In this document: one piece after another, positions 45,709-54,685 of the stretch
Layout of the letters: each line of letters begins with the position of its first letter
How positions within the stretch are numbered: position 1 is the stretch's first letter
Source of the DNA: Nakamurella sp. PAMC28650
GTDB taxonomy: Bacteria; Actinomycetota; Actinomycetes; Mycobacteriales; Nakamurellaceae
Assembly (NCBI RefSeq): GCF_014303395.1
Contig: NZ_CP060298.1
Location: forward strand, 2,294,001-2,358,000
Direction: 5' to 3'
DNA: 64,000 nt
Notes under the pieces: model-generated
What the model was told of the DNA's origin: nothing
Database searches by the model: none
The model's input: the letters and a program-made list of their open reading frames with translations, nothing else
Position numbers and translations under genes: made by a program

Positions 45709-46904
45709 CGTCTCTGGGTGCGGTTGCTCTTTTCGACGGCGTCTCCGACGTCGGCGTCCGGTCCCTGTCCTGGTCCGGCGACAGGATCGTCGGGGTCGGT
45801 GAACCTTCCGGCCGGGCCGAGTTCTCCGTCATTCCCGGCCTGGTCGACACGCACGTCCACCTCCTGGGTTACGCCGGCGGCCGCGCCAACGCGAAGGGCT
45901 TCGACACCTTCACCTGGCCACTGGTGACGATTCGCGAGGAACAAACCCTGCACGCCACGGCCAATGCGCAGCGCGCGATGCGGATGGGCGTCACGACGCT
46001 GCGCGATCTCGGGGCAGATGAGTCCCAGGCGGCCATGTCCCGCGTCTTCGACGCCGGGATCCTGCCCGGACCCAGGCTTCTGGCCTCCGGACCGGTCGGG
46101 ATGAGCGCCGGGCACCTGGATCTGTTCACGCCGCGCGCGGTCGCCGACCGCCCGCCGGTCGCCGACTCGCCCGATGCCTGCCGGGCGCTGGTGAGACGGT
46201 GGGCTCGTGCCGGCCTGACCGGGATCAAGACCTACACCAGCGGCGGCGTGCTCTCGATGGGCGACAAGGTGTCCTGGCGCAACCACACCCGCGCCGAGAT
46301 CGCCGCGACGGTCGACGAGGCCCACGCCCTTGGCATGCTGGTCGCTTGTCACACCCACTCGGAGGAAGGCATCCAGATCGCCCTCGACGAGGGCATGGAC
46401 TCGATCGAGCACGGCACCGGCATGACGTCCGCGCAGGCTCTGGTGCTGGCCGAGCGGGGTATCCCGGTGGCGCCCACCCTGCTGATCAACGACATGATCG
46501 CCCGGGCCGAGGTCCCGGTTTCCGCGGAGGCGCAATCCATTGCCGCGGCGCTGGTCTCGGCGCGCGACGAGTTGCTCCGCGCGGCCGCGGACGCCGGCGT
46601 CCGGTTCGTCCTCGGCACGGATGCCAACGGCTACTTCCTGGAGTTCGGCGATCAGTGGCGCGAGTTGGTCCGGATGGTCGAGGTGCTCGGCTACTCGCCG
46701 GCCCGGGCTCTGCAGGCGGCCACCTCGGACGCCGCCGCCGCCGTGGGGTTGGGTGGTTCGGTCGGGCGGATCGCGGACGGCTTCGGCGCGGACTTTCTCG
46801 TCATGCGGGGACGTCCGTGGGAGGACGTGTCACTCCTGTCGGCCGACAACATCGTCGCGGTCGTCTGCCGTGGGCAGGTCGTGGCCGGGGTCCTGCCGGG
46901 CTGA
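45705..46904 (+). CDS. Amidohydrolase-family enzyme
   Basis: A 399-aa metal-dependent hydrolase of the imidazolonepropionase/prolidase-like branch. The beta-barrel metal motif is PGLVDTHVHLLGYAG (HxH, near residue 47), followed by GVTTLRDLG, GIKTYTSGG (a Lys that may be carboxylated), VACHTHSEEGIQIALDEG, SIEHGTGM and LGTDANGYF (last Asp). GTG start overlapping cdd by four bases, so it belongs to the nucleoside operon. It may hydrolyse a cyclic amide or a dipeptide; the exact substrate is unknown. Confidence 0.9.
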   Translation: MTSLGAVALFDGVSDVGVRSLSWSGDRIVGVGEPSGRAEFSVIPGLVDTHVHLLGYAGGRANAKGFDTFTWPLVTIREEQTLHATANAQRAMRMGVTTLRDLGADESQAAMSRVFDAGILPGPRLLASGPVGMSAGHLDLFTPRAVADRPPVADSPDACRALVRRWARAGLTGIKTYTSGGVLSMGDKVSWRNHTRAEIAATVDEAHALGMLVACHTHSEEGIQIALDEGMDSIEHGTGMTSAQALVLAERGIPVAPTLLINDMIARAEVPVSAEAQSIAAALVSARDELLRAAADAGVRFVLGTDANGYFLEFGDQWRELVRMVEVLGYSPARALQAATSDAAAAVGLGGSVGRIADGFGADFLVMRGRPWEDVSLLSADNIVAVVCRGQVVAGVLPG

Positions 46905-47043
46905 TCGCCGGGCCATCAGCGACGACTTCGACCTGGAGTTGGGGTGAGACAAGACCCCGACACGCTGGGCCGGTGGGTCTCCGATCGCCGTCATTTGTCG
47001 TCGACGGCGGTGAGATCCGCCTGTCTGATCCAGTGGCCGGGCG

Positions 47044-47958
47044 TCATCCGGTCATCGTGGCGCCGGTGGCGGTCAGCGCGAAGGCCGGGGCCGACCAGTA
47101 GTCGGCGAGTGGCCGGACCTCGACGTCCTGAAATCCGGCGGCCTGGAATTCTTCCCGCCATTTCTCCGCGGGCTGCTCCCAGTTGGTCCTGGCCTCGTCG
47201 GCCGAGAGTTGACCGAGCAGCACCGGCATCAGGAACCCCTGCGCCACCAGGTCTGTGGTGTCGTCGTACTCGCTCAGACCGCGTTCGTACCGGGTGGCCA
47301 GGTCGCGGAGGTGCTTCTTGCTCCCGGGCCTCTCGTCGGCCACGTCGAAATCGACGACGAGCAACCGATCCACGCGCGGGGCCAACGCCCGCAACGCCAC
47401 CAGCCGTTCCGTCGGCTCGATCGATTGGAGCGCGAAGGTCGACTGGGCCAGGTGCCAGCGCTGCGCGGGCGGGGCGGTCTTGAGGAAGTCCGTCAGGCCC
47501 ATCTGCCAACCGGTGATCTTCAGCGGCAGCCCGGCCGCCTGGACGGCGCCGACGCAGTGCTCGAGCAGATCCGCACCGGGCTCGACGAGTTCGACGGCTG
47601 ATGGTGCCGCATCCCCGGCCATCTGCAGCGCCGGGACGAGCGCGTGGCCGTTGCCGCAGCCGACGTCCAGCAGCGCGGCCGCGCCGGGGTAGGCCGAGGC
47701 CAGGACCGCGCTGGTCCGGCGGTAGAGGTCCACGTTGCCGCCGCCGGCGATGAACGCCTCGAACGCGGCCGGTCGGTCGTAGACGTCGTGGCGGTGGGAG
47801 GTCCGGAGGTAGGTCGACAGGGCGATTCCCAGTAGCGACCCGGAGTCGGCCGCCTTGTCGGCGTACTCCTGCGCCTCCTCGAGGTCGCCGGCGGCCGCAG
47901 CGGTCAGGCTCCTGACGTCCAGGTCGATGACCCTGTCGTCAACGGGTTGCTCGGTCAC
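47044..47958 (-). CDS. SAM-dependent methyltransferase-like protein
   Basis: A 304-aa protein with motif I ALLDVGCGNGHALVPALQ (near residue 95) and the acidic strand SAVELVEPGADLLEHC. LAQSTFALQSIEPTERLVAL and DRLLVVDFDVADERPG fill the later Rossmann strands. An N-terminal 75-residue alpha-helical region (AGDLEEAQEYADKAAD) and a C-terminal extension are unusual. It points away from the next amidohydrolase gene with which it shares a 112-base divergent promoter region. GTG start behind GAAGGAC. Substrate unknown. Confidence 0.82.
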   Translation of the reverse strand: MTEQPVDDRVIDLDVRSLTAAAAGDLEEAQEYADKAADSGSLLGIALSTYLRTSHRHDVYDRPAAFEAFIAGGGNVDLYRRTSAVLASAYPGAAALLDVGCGNGHALVPALQMAGDAAPSAVELVEPGADLLEHCVGAVQAAGLPLKITGWQMGLTDFLKTAPPAQRWHLAQSTFALQSIEPTERLVALRALAPRVDRLLVVDFDVADERPGSKKHLRDLATRYERGLSEYDDTTDLVAQGFLMPVLLGQLSADEARTNWEQPAEKWREEFQAAGFQDVEVRPLADYWSAPAFALTATGATMTG

Positions 47959-48070
47959 GTCTGTCCTTCGCCGTCGGTGTGCGTGGGGTGATGCTGGGTA
48001 CGCGCTGGTGGTGCTGGGAAACTGGGCCGGTTGCTGTCGTCCGCACTGATCACACGCGAGGATATTTCAG

Positions 48071-49438
48071 ATGACCCGGAACGAGTCGGCATCACCCCCC
48101 GACATTGCCGTCGACCTGGCGATCACCAACGTCACCGCTCTCCTGCACGACGAAGCGGGCGCGGTCCGGTTCCTACCCGGTGCAACGATTCTCGTCCGCG
48201 ACGGGTTGATCGTCTCGGCTTCGGCGGACCGATTCACCGGGTCCTCGACGCAGCAGATCGACGGCCGGGGCCAGGTCGCGATGCCGGGTCTGATCAACTG
48301 CCACTCGCACTCGCCGATGGTGATGTTCCGCGGGGCTGCGGAGGACGTCAGCTCCTCGGACTGGTTCAACAAGAAGATCTGGCCGATGGAGGTCAACCTC
48401 ACCGAATCCGATGTCACGCTGGGCACCCGGCTGGCCTGTGCGGAGATGATCGCCAGTGGCACGACCACCTTCGCCGACCACTACTTCATGATGGACGCGA
48501 TCGCCGATGTGGTCGCCGAGACCGGCCTGCGGGCGAACCTCGGCTGGACCTTCTTCTCGTCGGAGGGTGCGGCGGGCTTCGATCGTGGTCTGGCGTTCGC
48601 GTTGGAGCGCAACGGGTCTGCCGCGGGCCGGATCACCACCTCGCTGGCCCCGCACGCCGACTACACGGTGAACGACGACGACCTCCGACGGACTGCCGCC
48701 GCCGGTCTCGAGCACGACCTGCTGGTCCACATCCACGCCGCCGAGAGTCGCATCCAGACCAGACAGACCCGCGCGCTCCGGGGCATCAGCCCGATCCAGG
48801 TGCTCGAGGAGACCGGCATCCTCGCCGGCCGGACGTTGATCGCCCACGGGAAGGGCATCGTTCCGGAGGATCTGCCGCTGCTGGCCGCGGCACGGGGTCG
48901 GGTCGGGGTGGGCAGCGCGCCCAAGGGCTATCTGAAGGTGGGGGAGGAGACCACGCCCATCCGCGGTCTGGTGTCGGCCGGAGTGGCGGTGGGGCTGGCG
49001 ACCGACGGGGCCGCGTCGAACAACACCCTGGACGTCTGGGAGTCGATGATGATGACGTCGCTCGTGCAGAAGTACGTGGAGCAGGACGAACTGTGGATGA
49101 CGGCGCGTCAGGTGCTCGGCATCGCCACGCTCGGCAGTGCAGCGGCGATCGGACTGGCCGGGGTGGTCGGCTCGCTGGCTCCCGGGCACCAGGCCGACAT
49201 CATCCTGATCGACCTCTCCGGCCCGCACACCCGGCCCGTCCACGACCTCGCGGCCACCCTGGTCTACAGCGCGAGGTCCGCCGACATCTCCACCTCGATC
49301 GTCGCGGGCACGGTGTTGATGGCCGACCGCTCGCTGCTGACGGTGGACGTGCCCGCGGTGATGCGGGAACTCGACCCGAGGCTGGCCGAACTGACCGACA
49401 TCAGCCACGGCAAGTCAATCCAGGGCTATGGATTCTGA
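48071..49438 (+). CDS. Amidohydrolase, ATZ/TRZ (MtaD-like) deaminase
   Basis: A 455-aa cytosine-deaminase-like amidohydrolase; the closest family sense is 5-methylthioadenosine/S-adenosylhomocysteine deaminase or another purine deaminase. Metal ligands: GLINCHSHSPMVMFRG (HxH, near 78), LVHIHAAES (His, Glu near 225), LIAHGKGI (His) and LATDGAASNNTLDVWE (Asp near 315). The Cys of the usual AHC motif is Gly here. It stands in the nucleoside-salvage region, which supports a nucleoside or base as substrate. The stop lies in a 9-bp tandem repeat. Confidence 0.88.
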   Translation: MTRNESASPPDIAVDLAITNVTALLHDEAGAVRFLPGATILVRDGLIVSASADRFTGSSTQQIDGRGQVAMPGLINCHSHSPMVMFRGAAEDVSSSDWFNKKIWPMEVNLTESDVTLGTRLACAEMIASGTTTFADHYFMMDAIADVVAETGLRANLGWTFFSSEGAAGFDRGLAFALERNGSAAGRITTSLAPHADYTVNDDDLRRTAAAGLEHDLLVHIHAAESRIQTRQTRALRGISPIQVLEETGILAGRTLIAHGKGIVPEDLPLLAAARGRVGVGSAPKGYLKVGEETTPIRGLVSAGVAVGLATDGAASNNTLDVWESMMMTSLVQKYVEQDELWMTARQVLGIATLGSAAAIGLAGVVGSLAPGHQADIILIDLSGPHTRPVHDLAATLVYSARSADISTSIVAGTVLMADRSLLTVDVPAVMRELDPRLAELTDISHGKSIQGYGF

Positions 49439-49467
49439 ACGTTCTGAACGTTCTGAACGTTCTGACC
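49432..49467 (+). repeat. 4 x 9-bp tandem repeat at the deaminase stop codon
   Basis: Units ATTCTGAAC, GTTCTGAAC, GTTCTGAAC, GTTCTGACC; the first TGA is the stop of the deaminase gene, and the repeats place further stops in the same frame. Each junction forms the palindrome GAACGTTC. Confidence 0.85.
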
Positions 49468-49470
49468 GGA

Positions 49471-50220
49471 TTACGGATCCTGGACCGGGAGGGTCAGTAG
49501 AAAGGCATTGACCAGTTCGATCGCCTCGTCGGCCAGTCGGTCCATCAGGGTGGCACCCAGTGCGGCGGTGGCCGGTCTCGGGTCACCGAAAACCCCTGAG
49601 CGGGAGAGCTTGTCGAGTCCGGTGAGGACGGCGGGAAAGGTGGGCGGATACACCGGGTACTCGGCCACCGCCAACTCCATCCGCACGTCCTCCGGTCGCA
49701 GATGCAGCACGAGAGAGGTCTCGAATTCCTCCGCATGGTAGAGGCCGAGCCCGGCGGGCGCGGTGGTGCACAGTTCGGCGGCGATCTCGGCCATGCCCGG
49801 GTAGTTCACCACGAGCACGCCTATTCCGAGCTGCTCGCTGATCTCGCGGGCGGCCTGGCGCAGCGGTGCCTGGTTGCCGAAATCGCCGTTGACGACGACG
49901 AATCCGCGGGCACCCTGCGCGGCCAGGGCTGCGGCGATGTCCTTCGCGATGGCGCGCACCGTGTCGAAGGAGAGCGTGATGGTCCCGGGAAAGGCTGCGT
50001 TGTCGGAGGTCTGGCCGTAGTTGATCGGCGGCAGCAGGATCCCGCCGACCTCGTCCGCGATGCGGCGGGCCAGCCCGTCGGCCATGATCGTGTCGGTCGC
50101 CAGTGGGAGGTGCGGTCCGTGTTGCTCCAGCGCACCGAACGGCAGGATGGGGATCGCACCCGCCGCGAGTTGCGCGCCGAAGTCGGGGGAGCTGGATCTG
50201 GCCGCTTCGTGAGATGTCAT
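49471..50220 (-). CDS. Creatininase-family amidohydrolase
   Basis: A 249-aa creatininase/MftE-like Zn hydrolase. Metal ligands: LPFGALEQHGPHLPLATDTIMAD (Glu, His, Asp, near residue 28), the GNGGN-like VVNGDFGNQAPL and the Glu/His in GLYHAEEFETSLVLHL. ATG 50220 overlaps the stop of the phosphorylase gene by four bases, so the two enzymes are made together. Family members hydrolyse cyclic amides (creatinine, formamidopyrimidines) or mature small peptides. With a nucleoside phosphorylase as partner, a purine- or pyrimidine-derived amide is the best guess. Confidence 0.9.
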   Translation of the reverse strand: MTSHEAARSSSPDFGAQLAAGAIPILPFGALEQHGPHLPLATDTIMADGLARRIADEVGGILLPPINYGQTSDNAAFPGTITLSFDTVRAIAKDIAAALAAQGARGFVVVNGDFGNQAPLRQAAREISEQLGIGVLVVNYPGMAEIAAELCTTAPAGLGLYHAEEFETSLVLHLRPEDVRMELAVAEYPVYPPTFPAVLTGLDKLSRSGVFGDPRPATAALGATLMDRLADEAIELVNAFLLTLPVQDP

Positions 50221-50936
50221 CCGGTGCCCGCGCTCAAGGCGGCAGCGATGGCGACCCGGGACATGGCTGCGAAGCACTCCTCGCGCTCCTTCGCCGTCAT
50301 CGACTCCTGACGGCCCAGATGGTCGGTGACGGTCAGGAGCGTCAGTGCCTCGGCTCCTTCGGCGGCGGCGACCGCGTAGAGGGCGGCCGCCTCCATCTCG
50401 ATCGCCAGGGTCCCGTGCGCCACCAGTGCCTCGGTGGTCTCGGTGCGGCTGAAATAGAAGTGATCGGCCGAGAAGACCGGCCCCACCCGCATCTGCAGGT
50501 CGGCGTTCTTCGCGGCGGCGACTGCGGCGACCAGCAGCTCGAAGGACGGCGCGTGGCTCATCGTCACGCCGGGGATGCGGGCCGAGGCCATCGCCGAATC
50601 GGTGTGGGCCGCAGAGGCGGCGATCACGTCACCGAGCCGGATGTTCTCCTGCATTCCTCCGGCGGTACCGACCCGGATGATCCGCCGGACCCCGAAGAAC
50701 CGGTACAGCTCGGTTGCGTAGATGGTGATCGACGGGCTGCCCATCCCGGAGGCCATCACCGAGACCGGCTGCCCGTCAACGGTTCCCGTGAAGCCGAGGA
50801 TCCCGCGCACGTCGTTGACCAGTCGTGGTGCGTCGAAGAGCGTCTCGGCGATCAGCCTCGCGCGCCTCGGGTCGCCCGGCATCAGCACCGCCGTCGCGAA
50901 ATCGCCCGGAGCTGCGTCGATGTGCGGGGTGGCCAT
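50217..50936 (-). CDS. deoD: Purine nucleoside phosphorylase, DeoD type
   Basis: Phosphorolysis of purine (deoxy)nucleosides to base and (deoxy)ribose-1-phosphate. 239 aa, hexameric NP-I type. MATPHIDAAPGDFATAVLMPGDPRRA gives the phosphate loop (MPGDP) and the inter-subunit His; MASGMGSPSITIYATELYRFFG, IRVGTAGGMQENIRLGDV, LAIEMEAAALYAVAA and VTDHL (general-acid Asp) follow. Uridine phosphorylase is a near relative, but the N-terminus is DeoD-like. First gene of a two-gene unit with the creatininase gene, divergent from deoA. Confidence 0.93.
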   Translation of the reverse strand: MATPHIDAAPGDFATAVLMPGDPRRARLIAETLFDAPRLVNDVRGILGFTGTVDGQPVSVMASGMGSPSITIYATELYRFFGVRRIIRVGTAGGMQENIRLGDVIAASAAHTDSAMASARIPGVTMSHAPSFELLVAAVAAAKNADLQMRVGPVFSADHFYFSRTETTEALVAHGTLAIEMEAAALYAVAAAEGAEALTLLTVTDHLGRQESMTAKEREECFAAMSRVAIAAALSAGTG

Positions 50937-51227
50937 GGGTTGTCCTCCGGTGTGCGTGGGTCCGGTACGGGTGACCGGCTCGCCGGCGGTCCACCGATCG
51001 AGCTGCGGTCTGACGGCCCTTGGTGTCCGGCCCTGTGGTGGTGGTGGGTCCAGGCTATCGACCCGGGCCCGGCGGTCAGCTCGCGCACCGGGGAATCGCC
51101 GGCCGACGCTCCGAGGTCAGGCTGCACGAACCTGGAAGTGGCGCGTCCGGGCGGCCCCGACCGCCTTCGCCGATACTGGACCTTCCGCGCGGGGCGCACC
51201 CGTCGTCGATGATCTACGAGGAGTTGC
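50937..51227. other. Divergent promoter region, deoD and deoA
   Basis: 291 bases between two nucleoside phosphorylase genes transcribed in opposite directions. No clear operator palindrome or promoter pair stands out. A region this size can hold both promoters and a shared nucleoside-responsive site. Confidence 0.4.
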
Positions 51228-52511
51228 ATGCCTGTGTTCGCCGCCGTCGATGTGATCGCCGCCAAGCGTGATCGCCACGTCCTGACCGATGAGCAGATCG
51301 ACTGGACCATCGCCGGCTACACGGCGGGCGACATCGCCGAGGAGCAGATGTCCGCGTTGCTGATGGCGATCCTGTTGAACGGGATGACGGCCAGCGAGAT
51401 CGCCCGCTGGACGGCGGCGATGATCGGATCCGGGATTCGGCTGGATCTATCCGGCGTCGGCCGGCCCACCGTCGACAAGCACTCGACCGGCGGTGTGGGG
51501 GACAAGATCTCGCTACCGCTGGCGCCCCTGGTTGCCGCGTGCGGCGCGGCCGTTCCCCAGCTGTCCGGCCGCGGGTTGGGTCACACCGGAGGCACGCTGG
51601 ACAAGATGGAGTCCATCAGCGGCTGGAATGCGTTGCTCTCGCCCGAGCAGATGATCCGGCAGCTCACCCAGGTCGGAGCGGTGATCTGCGCAGCCTCGGC
51701 CGACCTCGCCCCGGCCGACCGCAAGCTCTACGCCCTGCGTGACGTCACCGCGACGGTCGAGTCGATTCCGATGATCGCCGCGTCCATCATGAGCAAGAAG
51801 ATCGCCGAGGGCACAGACGCGTTGGTGCTCGACGTCAAGGTCGGGTCCGGTGCGTTCATGAAGTCACCGGTGCAGGCCGCGGAGTTGGCCCGGACGATGG
51901 TGGAACTCGGTGCAGCGCATGGTGTCCGGGCCTCTGCCCTGCTGACCGATATGTCCACGCCGCTGGGGGTGGCGGTCGGCAACGCCATGGAGGTGGCCGA
52001 GTCGCTGCAGGTGCTGGCCGGTGGAGGCCCTCCCGATGTCGTCGAGCTGACTCTCGCGCTGGCCCGCGAGATGGTGTCGCTGGCCGGGATGGACGTGGAC
52101 CCCGCAGCGGTGTTGGCCTCGGGCGCCGCGATGGACTCCTGGCGGGCCATGGTCGCGGCGCAGGGCGGCGACCCGGATTCCCCGCTGCCGGTGCCACGCG
52201 AGCGACACGTCGTGACGGCATCCACGTCGGGAGTGGTGTCCTCGTTGGATGCCTTCGCCGTCGGCACCGCGTCGTGGCGGCTCGGAGCCGGTCGGGCTCG
52301 CAAGGAGGATCCGGTGCAGGCCGCGGCCGGTATCCTGTGCCTGGTCAAGCCGGGTGACGAGGTGATCCTGGGTCAACCGTTGTTCGAACTGCACACCGAT
52401 ACCCCGGAGCGGTTCGAGCCTGCCCTCGCCGATCTGGCCGGGGCCCTGGAGATCGCGCCCGCCGACACCCGGGTCGAACGACGTCCCCTGATCATCGATG
52501 TGGTGCGCTGA
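51228..52511 (+). CDS. deoA: Thymidine phosphorylase
   Basis: Splits thymidine and deoxyuridine to base and deoxyribose-1-phosphate. 427 aa. The glycosyltransferase family 3 helical part has MSALLMAILLNGMTASEIARW. The phosphate site is in VDKHSTGGVGDKISLPLAP (Lys-His-Ser/Thr, near residue 83), followed by GRGLGHTGGTLDKMESI, RDVTATVESIPMIAASIMSKK and LDVKVGSGAFMKS. The C-terminal domain runs from 340. In this region it takes products of cytidine deaminase further down. Confidence 0.96.
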   Translation: MPVFAAVDVIAAKRDRHVLTDEQIDWTIAGYTAGDIAEEQMSALLMAILLNGMTASEIARWTAAMIGSGIRLDLSGVGRPTVDKHSTGGVGDKISLPLAPLVAACGAAVPQLSGRGLGHTGGTLDKMESISGWNALLSPEQMIRQLTQVGAVICAASADLAPADRKLYALRDVTATVESIPMIAASIMSKKIAEGTDALVLDVKVGSGAFMKSPVQAAELARTMVELGAAHGVRASALLTDMSTPLGVAVGNAMEVAESLQVLAGGGPPDVVELTLALAREMVSLAGMDVDPAAVLASGAAMDSWRAMVAAQGGDPDSPLPVPRERHVVTASTSGVVSSLDAFAVGTASWRLGAGRARKEDPVQAAAGILCLVKPGDEVILGQPLFELHTDTPERFEPALADLAGALEIAPADTRVERRPLIIDVVR

Positions 52512-52608
52512 CGGGTTGATCTGGATCTGCCGCCCGGTCGATCTCCGTCGCCGCGGCGCGGCGCGGCGCCGTCATTCCATCCGGCCACCAGTCCAGGCTC
52601 CGCAGGAA

Positions 52609-52643
52609 GGTGGTCGGTGGTCGGTGGTCGGTGGTCGGTGGTC
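52609..52643 (+). repeat. 5 x 7-bp perfect tandem repeat
   Basis: Five exact copies of GGTGGTC between deoA and the ABC-2 permease gene, followed by a partial copy and, after 40 bases, a TGTGTCTG-rich stretch. Intergenic between convergent genes; probably a slippage product. Confidence 0.9.
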
Positions 52644-52763
52644 GGTCGGAGGCGCCGACCCGGGCTCCGGCGTCACGTGCCCGTACCTGTGTCTGTGTTG
52701 GTGTCTGTGTCTGGGACCGACCCGTCGAGCGGGTGCCGGTCCGGCCTCCCGGACGACGTCGCC

Positions 52764-53567
52764 CTACCTGGTCGCGCTTCGCAGATAGGTGCGGACCGAC
52801 AACGGGACGAAGACCGCCAGCAGGATGACGATCCAGACGAGCGTGTAGGTGATCGGGTGCTGGATGGCCCAGGCGTCGGAGATCTTCAGGCTCGGCGACG
52901 TGTTGCCGAACAGGTTGCGGATGGCTTGCGTGATGGTGGAGACCGGGTTCCAGTCGGCGAAGACCCGGAGCACCGTGGGGAAACCGTTGGTCGGCACGAA
53001 CGTATTGGCGATGAACGTCAACGGGAAGATCACGATGAAGCTGGCGTTGTTGAACACCTCCGGCGTGCGGACGAGCAGGCCGAGGGTCGCCATCACCCAG
53101 GAGATCGAGAATGCGAAGAGCAGCAGCAGCAGAAACGCACCGAGCGCCTCGAAGAACGAGGTGTGGATCCGCCAGCCGACGATGAATCCGGTGACGGCCA
53201 TGACGAAGACCGACACCATGTTGAGTCCGATGTCGGCGACCGTCCGGCCGACGAGCACTGCCGAGCGGGCCATCGGAAGCGATCGGAATCGATCGATCAG
53301 GCCTTTCTGCAGATCCTGGGCAAGTGAGGATCCTGTCGTCGTGCTACCGAAGAAGACGGTCTGGGCGAAGATGCCGGGCAGCAGGAATTCGGGATAGCTG
53401 ATCCCGCCGGTGGAAATCGCGCTACCGAATACGTAGCGGAAGAGCAGCACGAACATGATCGGCGACAGGGTGGCGAACACGATCAGATCGGGTACCCGTT
53501 TGAGCTTGATCAGATTTCTCTTGGTGATGGTCACGGCGTCGGAAACCCCGTGCGCGAGTGTGGTCAC
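52764..53567 (-). CDS. ABC-2 type exporter permease (DrrB-like)
   Basis: A 267-aa permease with six helices: LIVFATLSPIMFVLLFRYVF, the FLLPGIFAQTVFFGSTTTG amphipathic/TM region, VADIGLNMVSVFVMAVTGFI, ALGAFLLLLLFAFSISWVMA, FIVIFPLTFIANTFVPTNGF (ABC-2 signature) and TLVWIVILLAVFVPLSV. LQKGLIDRFRSLPMARSAVL is the conserved cytoplasmic loop. GTG start overlapping the ATPase stop by four bases. Daunorubicin/DrrB-type exporters for lipids or drugs are the nearest sense. Confidence 0.93.
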   Translation of the reverse strand: MTTLAHGVSDAVTITKRNLIKLKRVPDLIVFATLSPIMFVLLFRYVFGSAISTGGISYPEFLLPGIFAQTVFFGSTTTGSSLAQDLQKGLIDRFRSLPMARSAVLVGRTVADIGLNMVSVFVMAVTGFIVGWRIHTSFFEALGAFLLLLLFAFSISWVMATLGLLVRTPEVFNNASFIVIFPLTFIANTFVPTNGFPTVLRVFADWNPVSTITQAIRNLFGNTSPSLKISDAWAIQHPITYTLVWIVILLAVFVPLSVRTYLRSATR

Positions 53568-54550
53568 TTGGCCTGCTGCCTCTCGTTGTCGACGGAAGAT
53601 TCCACGGCCGGTCCGGATCCGTGCCCGGTCAGCGTCAGGAAGACGTCGTCCAGGTCCGGCCGCCGCAGGCCGACATCGGTCAGTTCGATGCCACTGCCCC
53701 GCCACAGGTCCAAGGCCGCAGCGAGATCGTCAGCTCCCCTGCCGACCGGCACGCTGACGGTGCGGGCCTGCTCGTCGACACTGGCCGGTTCGACGGCCAG
53801 CGGGACGAGCAGCTCGGCCAGTGCGGCAAGATCACGGCTTCGCATGGCGACGAATTCCAGGCGCTGCCCGCCCACCTGTGCCTCCAACTCGTCGCCGGTG
53901 CCGCGCGCGATCACCCTGCCGTGGTCGATGACCACCATCTGATCGGCCAGCCGGTCGGCCTCCTCCAGGTACTGGGTGGTCAGCAGGATCGTCGTCCCGT
54001 CGCTGACCAGGTCGGCGATGAAATCCCACATGCCCTGTCGACTGCGGGGGTCCAGGCCCGTGGTCGGCTCGTCGAGGAACAGGACGCGCGGACGCGCGAT
54101 CAGCGAGGCGGCGACGTCCAAGCGGCGTCGCATGCCACCCGAGTACGTCTTCGCCGGACGCTTCGCGGCATCGCTCAGACCGAACCGCTCCAGCAGGTCG
54201 ACGGCCCGGACCCGTGACTCCCTCTTGCCGAGATGGTAGAGCCGGCCGACCATCTCGAGGTTCTCGAAGCCGGTGAGGTACTCGTCGACGGCCGCGTACT
54301 GTCCCGTCAGCCCGATGATGGCACGGACCGCGTCGGCCTGCTCCGCGACGTCGAGACCGGCCACGACGGCTCGGCCGGCGTCGGATTTGATCAGGGTCGA
54401 CAGAATCCGCACGACCGTGGTCTTGCCGGCACCGTTGGGGCCCAGCAGGCCCAGAACGGTACCTTCGGCGACGTCGAGGTCCACGCCGGCCAGGGCCGTG
54501 GTCTCGCCGAATCGTTTGGTGAGTCCTTCGATGGTGATGAGGTCGGCCAT
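53564..54550 (-). CDS. ABC exporter ATPase (DrrA-like)
   Basis: A 328-aa ATPase partner of the permease. Walker A LLGPNGAGKTTVVRIL (near residue 35), Q-loop GLTGQYAAVDEYLTG, signature YSGGMRRRLDVAASL, Walker B RVLFLDEPTTGLDPRSR and switch TTQYLEEADRLADQ. The C-terminal DrrA-type domain (about 230-315) contains RRPDLDDVFLTLTGHG. ATG 54550 is chosen over a frame to 54616. It sits between nucleoside genes, but nothing links it to them functionally. Confidence 0.94.
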   Translation of the reverse strand: MADLITIEGLTKRFGETTALAGVDLDVAEGTVLGLLGPNGAGKTTVVRILSTLIKSDAGRAVVAGLDVAEQADAVRAIIGLTGQYAAVDEYLTGFENLEMVGRLYHLGKRESRVRAVDLLERFGLSDAAKRPAKTYSGGMRRRLDVAASLIARPRVLFLDEPTTGLDPRSRQGMWDFIADLVSDGTTILLTTQYLEEADRLADQMVVIDHGRVIARGTGDELEAQVGGQRLEFVAMRSRDLAALAELLVPLAVEPASVDEQARTVSVPVGRGADDLAAALDLWRGSGIELTDVGLRRPDLDDVFLTLTGHGSGPAVESSVDNERQQAK

Positions 54551-54673
54551 ACCAAGAGACTGTAAAGGAGAGGTCCGACAGTCCCTCCGATTTCTGGCCC
54601 GCACCCGGTGGACCACGCCGTCTTGTCATGCGGGGTTGGTCTGCCCGTTCCCCGGGCGATCCGCGGCACCGGG

Positions 54674-54679
54674 TAACGT
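54674..54679 (+). promoter_or_regulatory. Candidate -10 box (TAACGT) for leaderless add mRNA
   Basis: TAACGT ends six bases before the add ATG; no Shine-Dalgarno is present. Spacing fits a transcript starting at the ATG. Confidence 0.4.
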
Positions 54680-54685
54680 CTGTGG

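Noticed and set aside
52764-54550. ABC exporter as part of the nucleoside system
   Set aside because: DrrA/DrrB-type proteins export drugs or lipids, run opposite to the neighbouring salvage genes and share no overlap with them. Proximity alone is not support.
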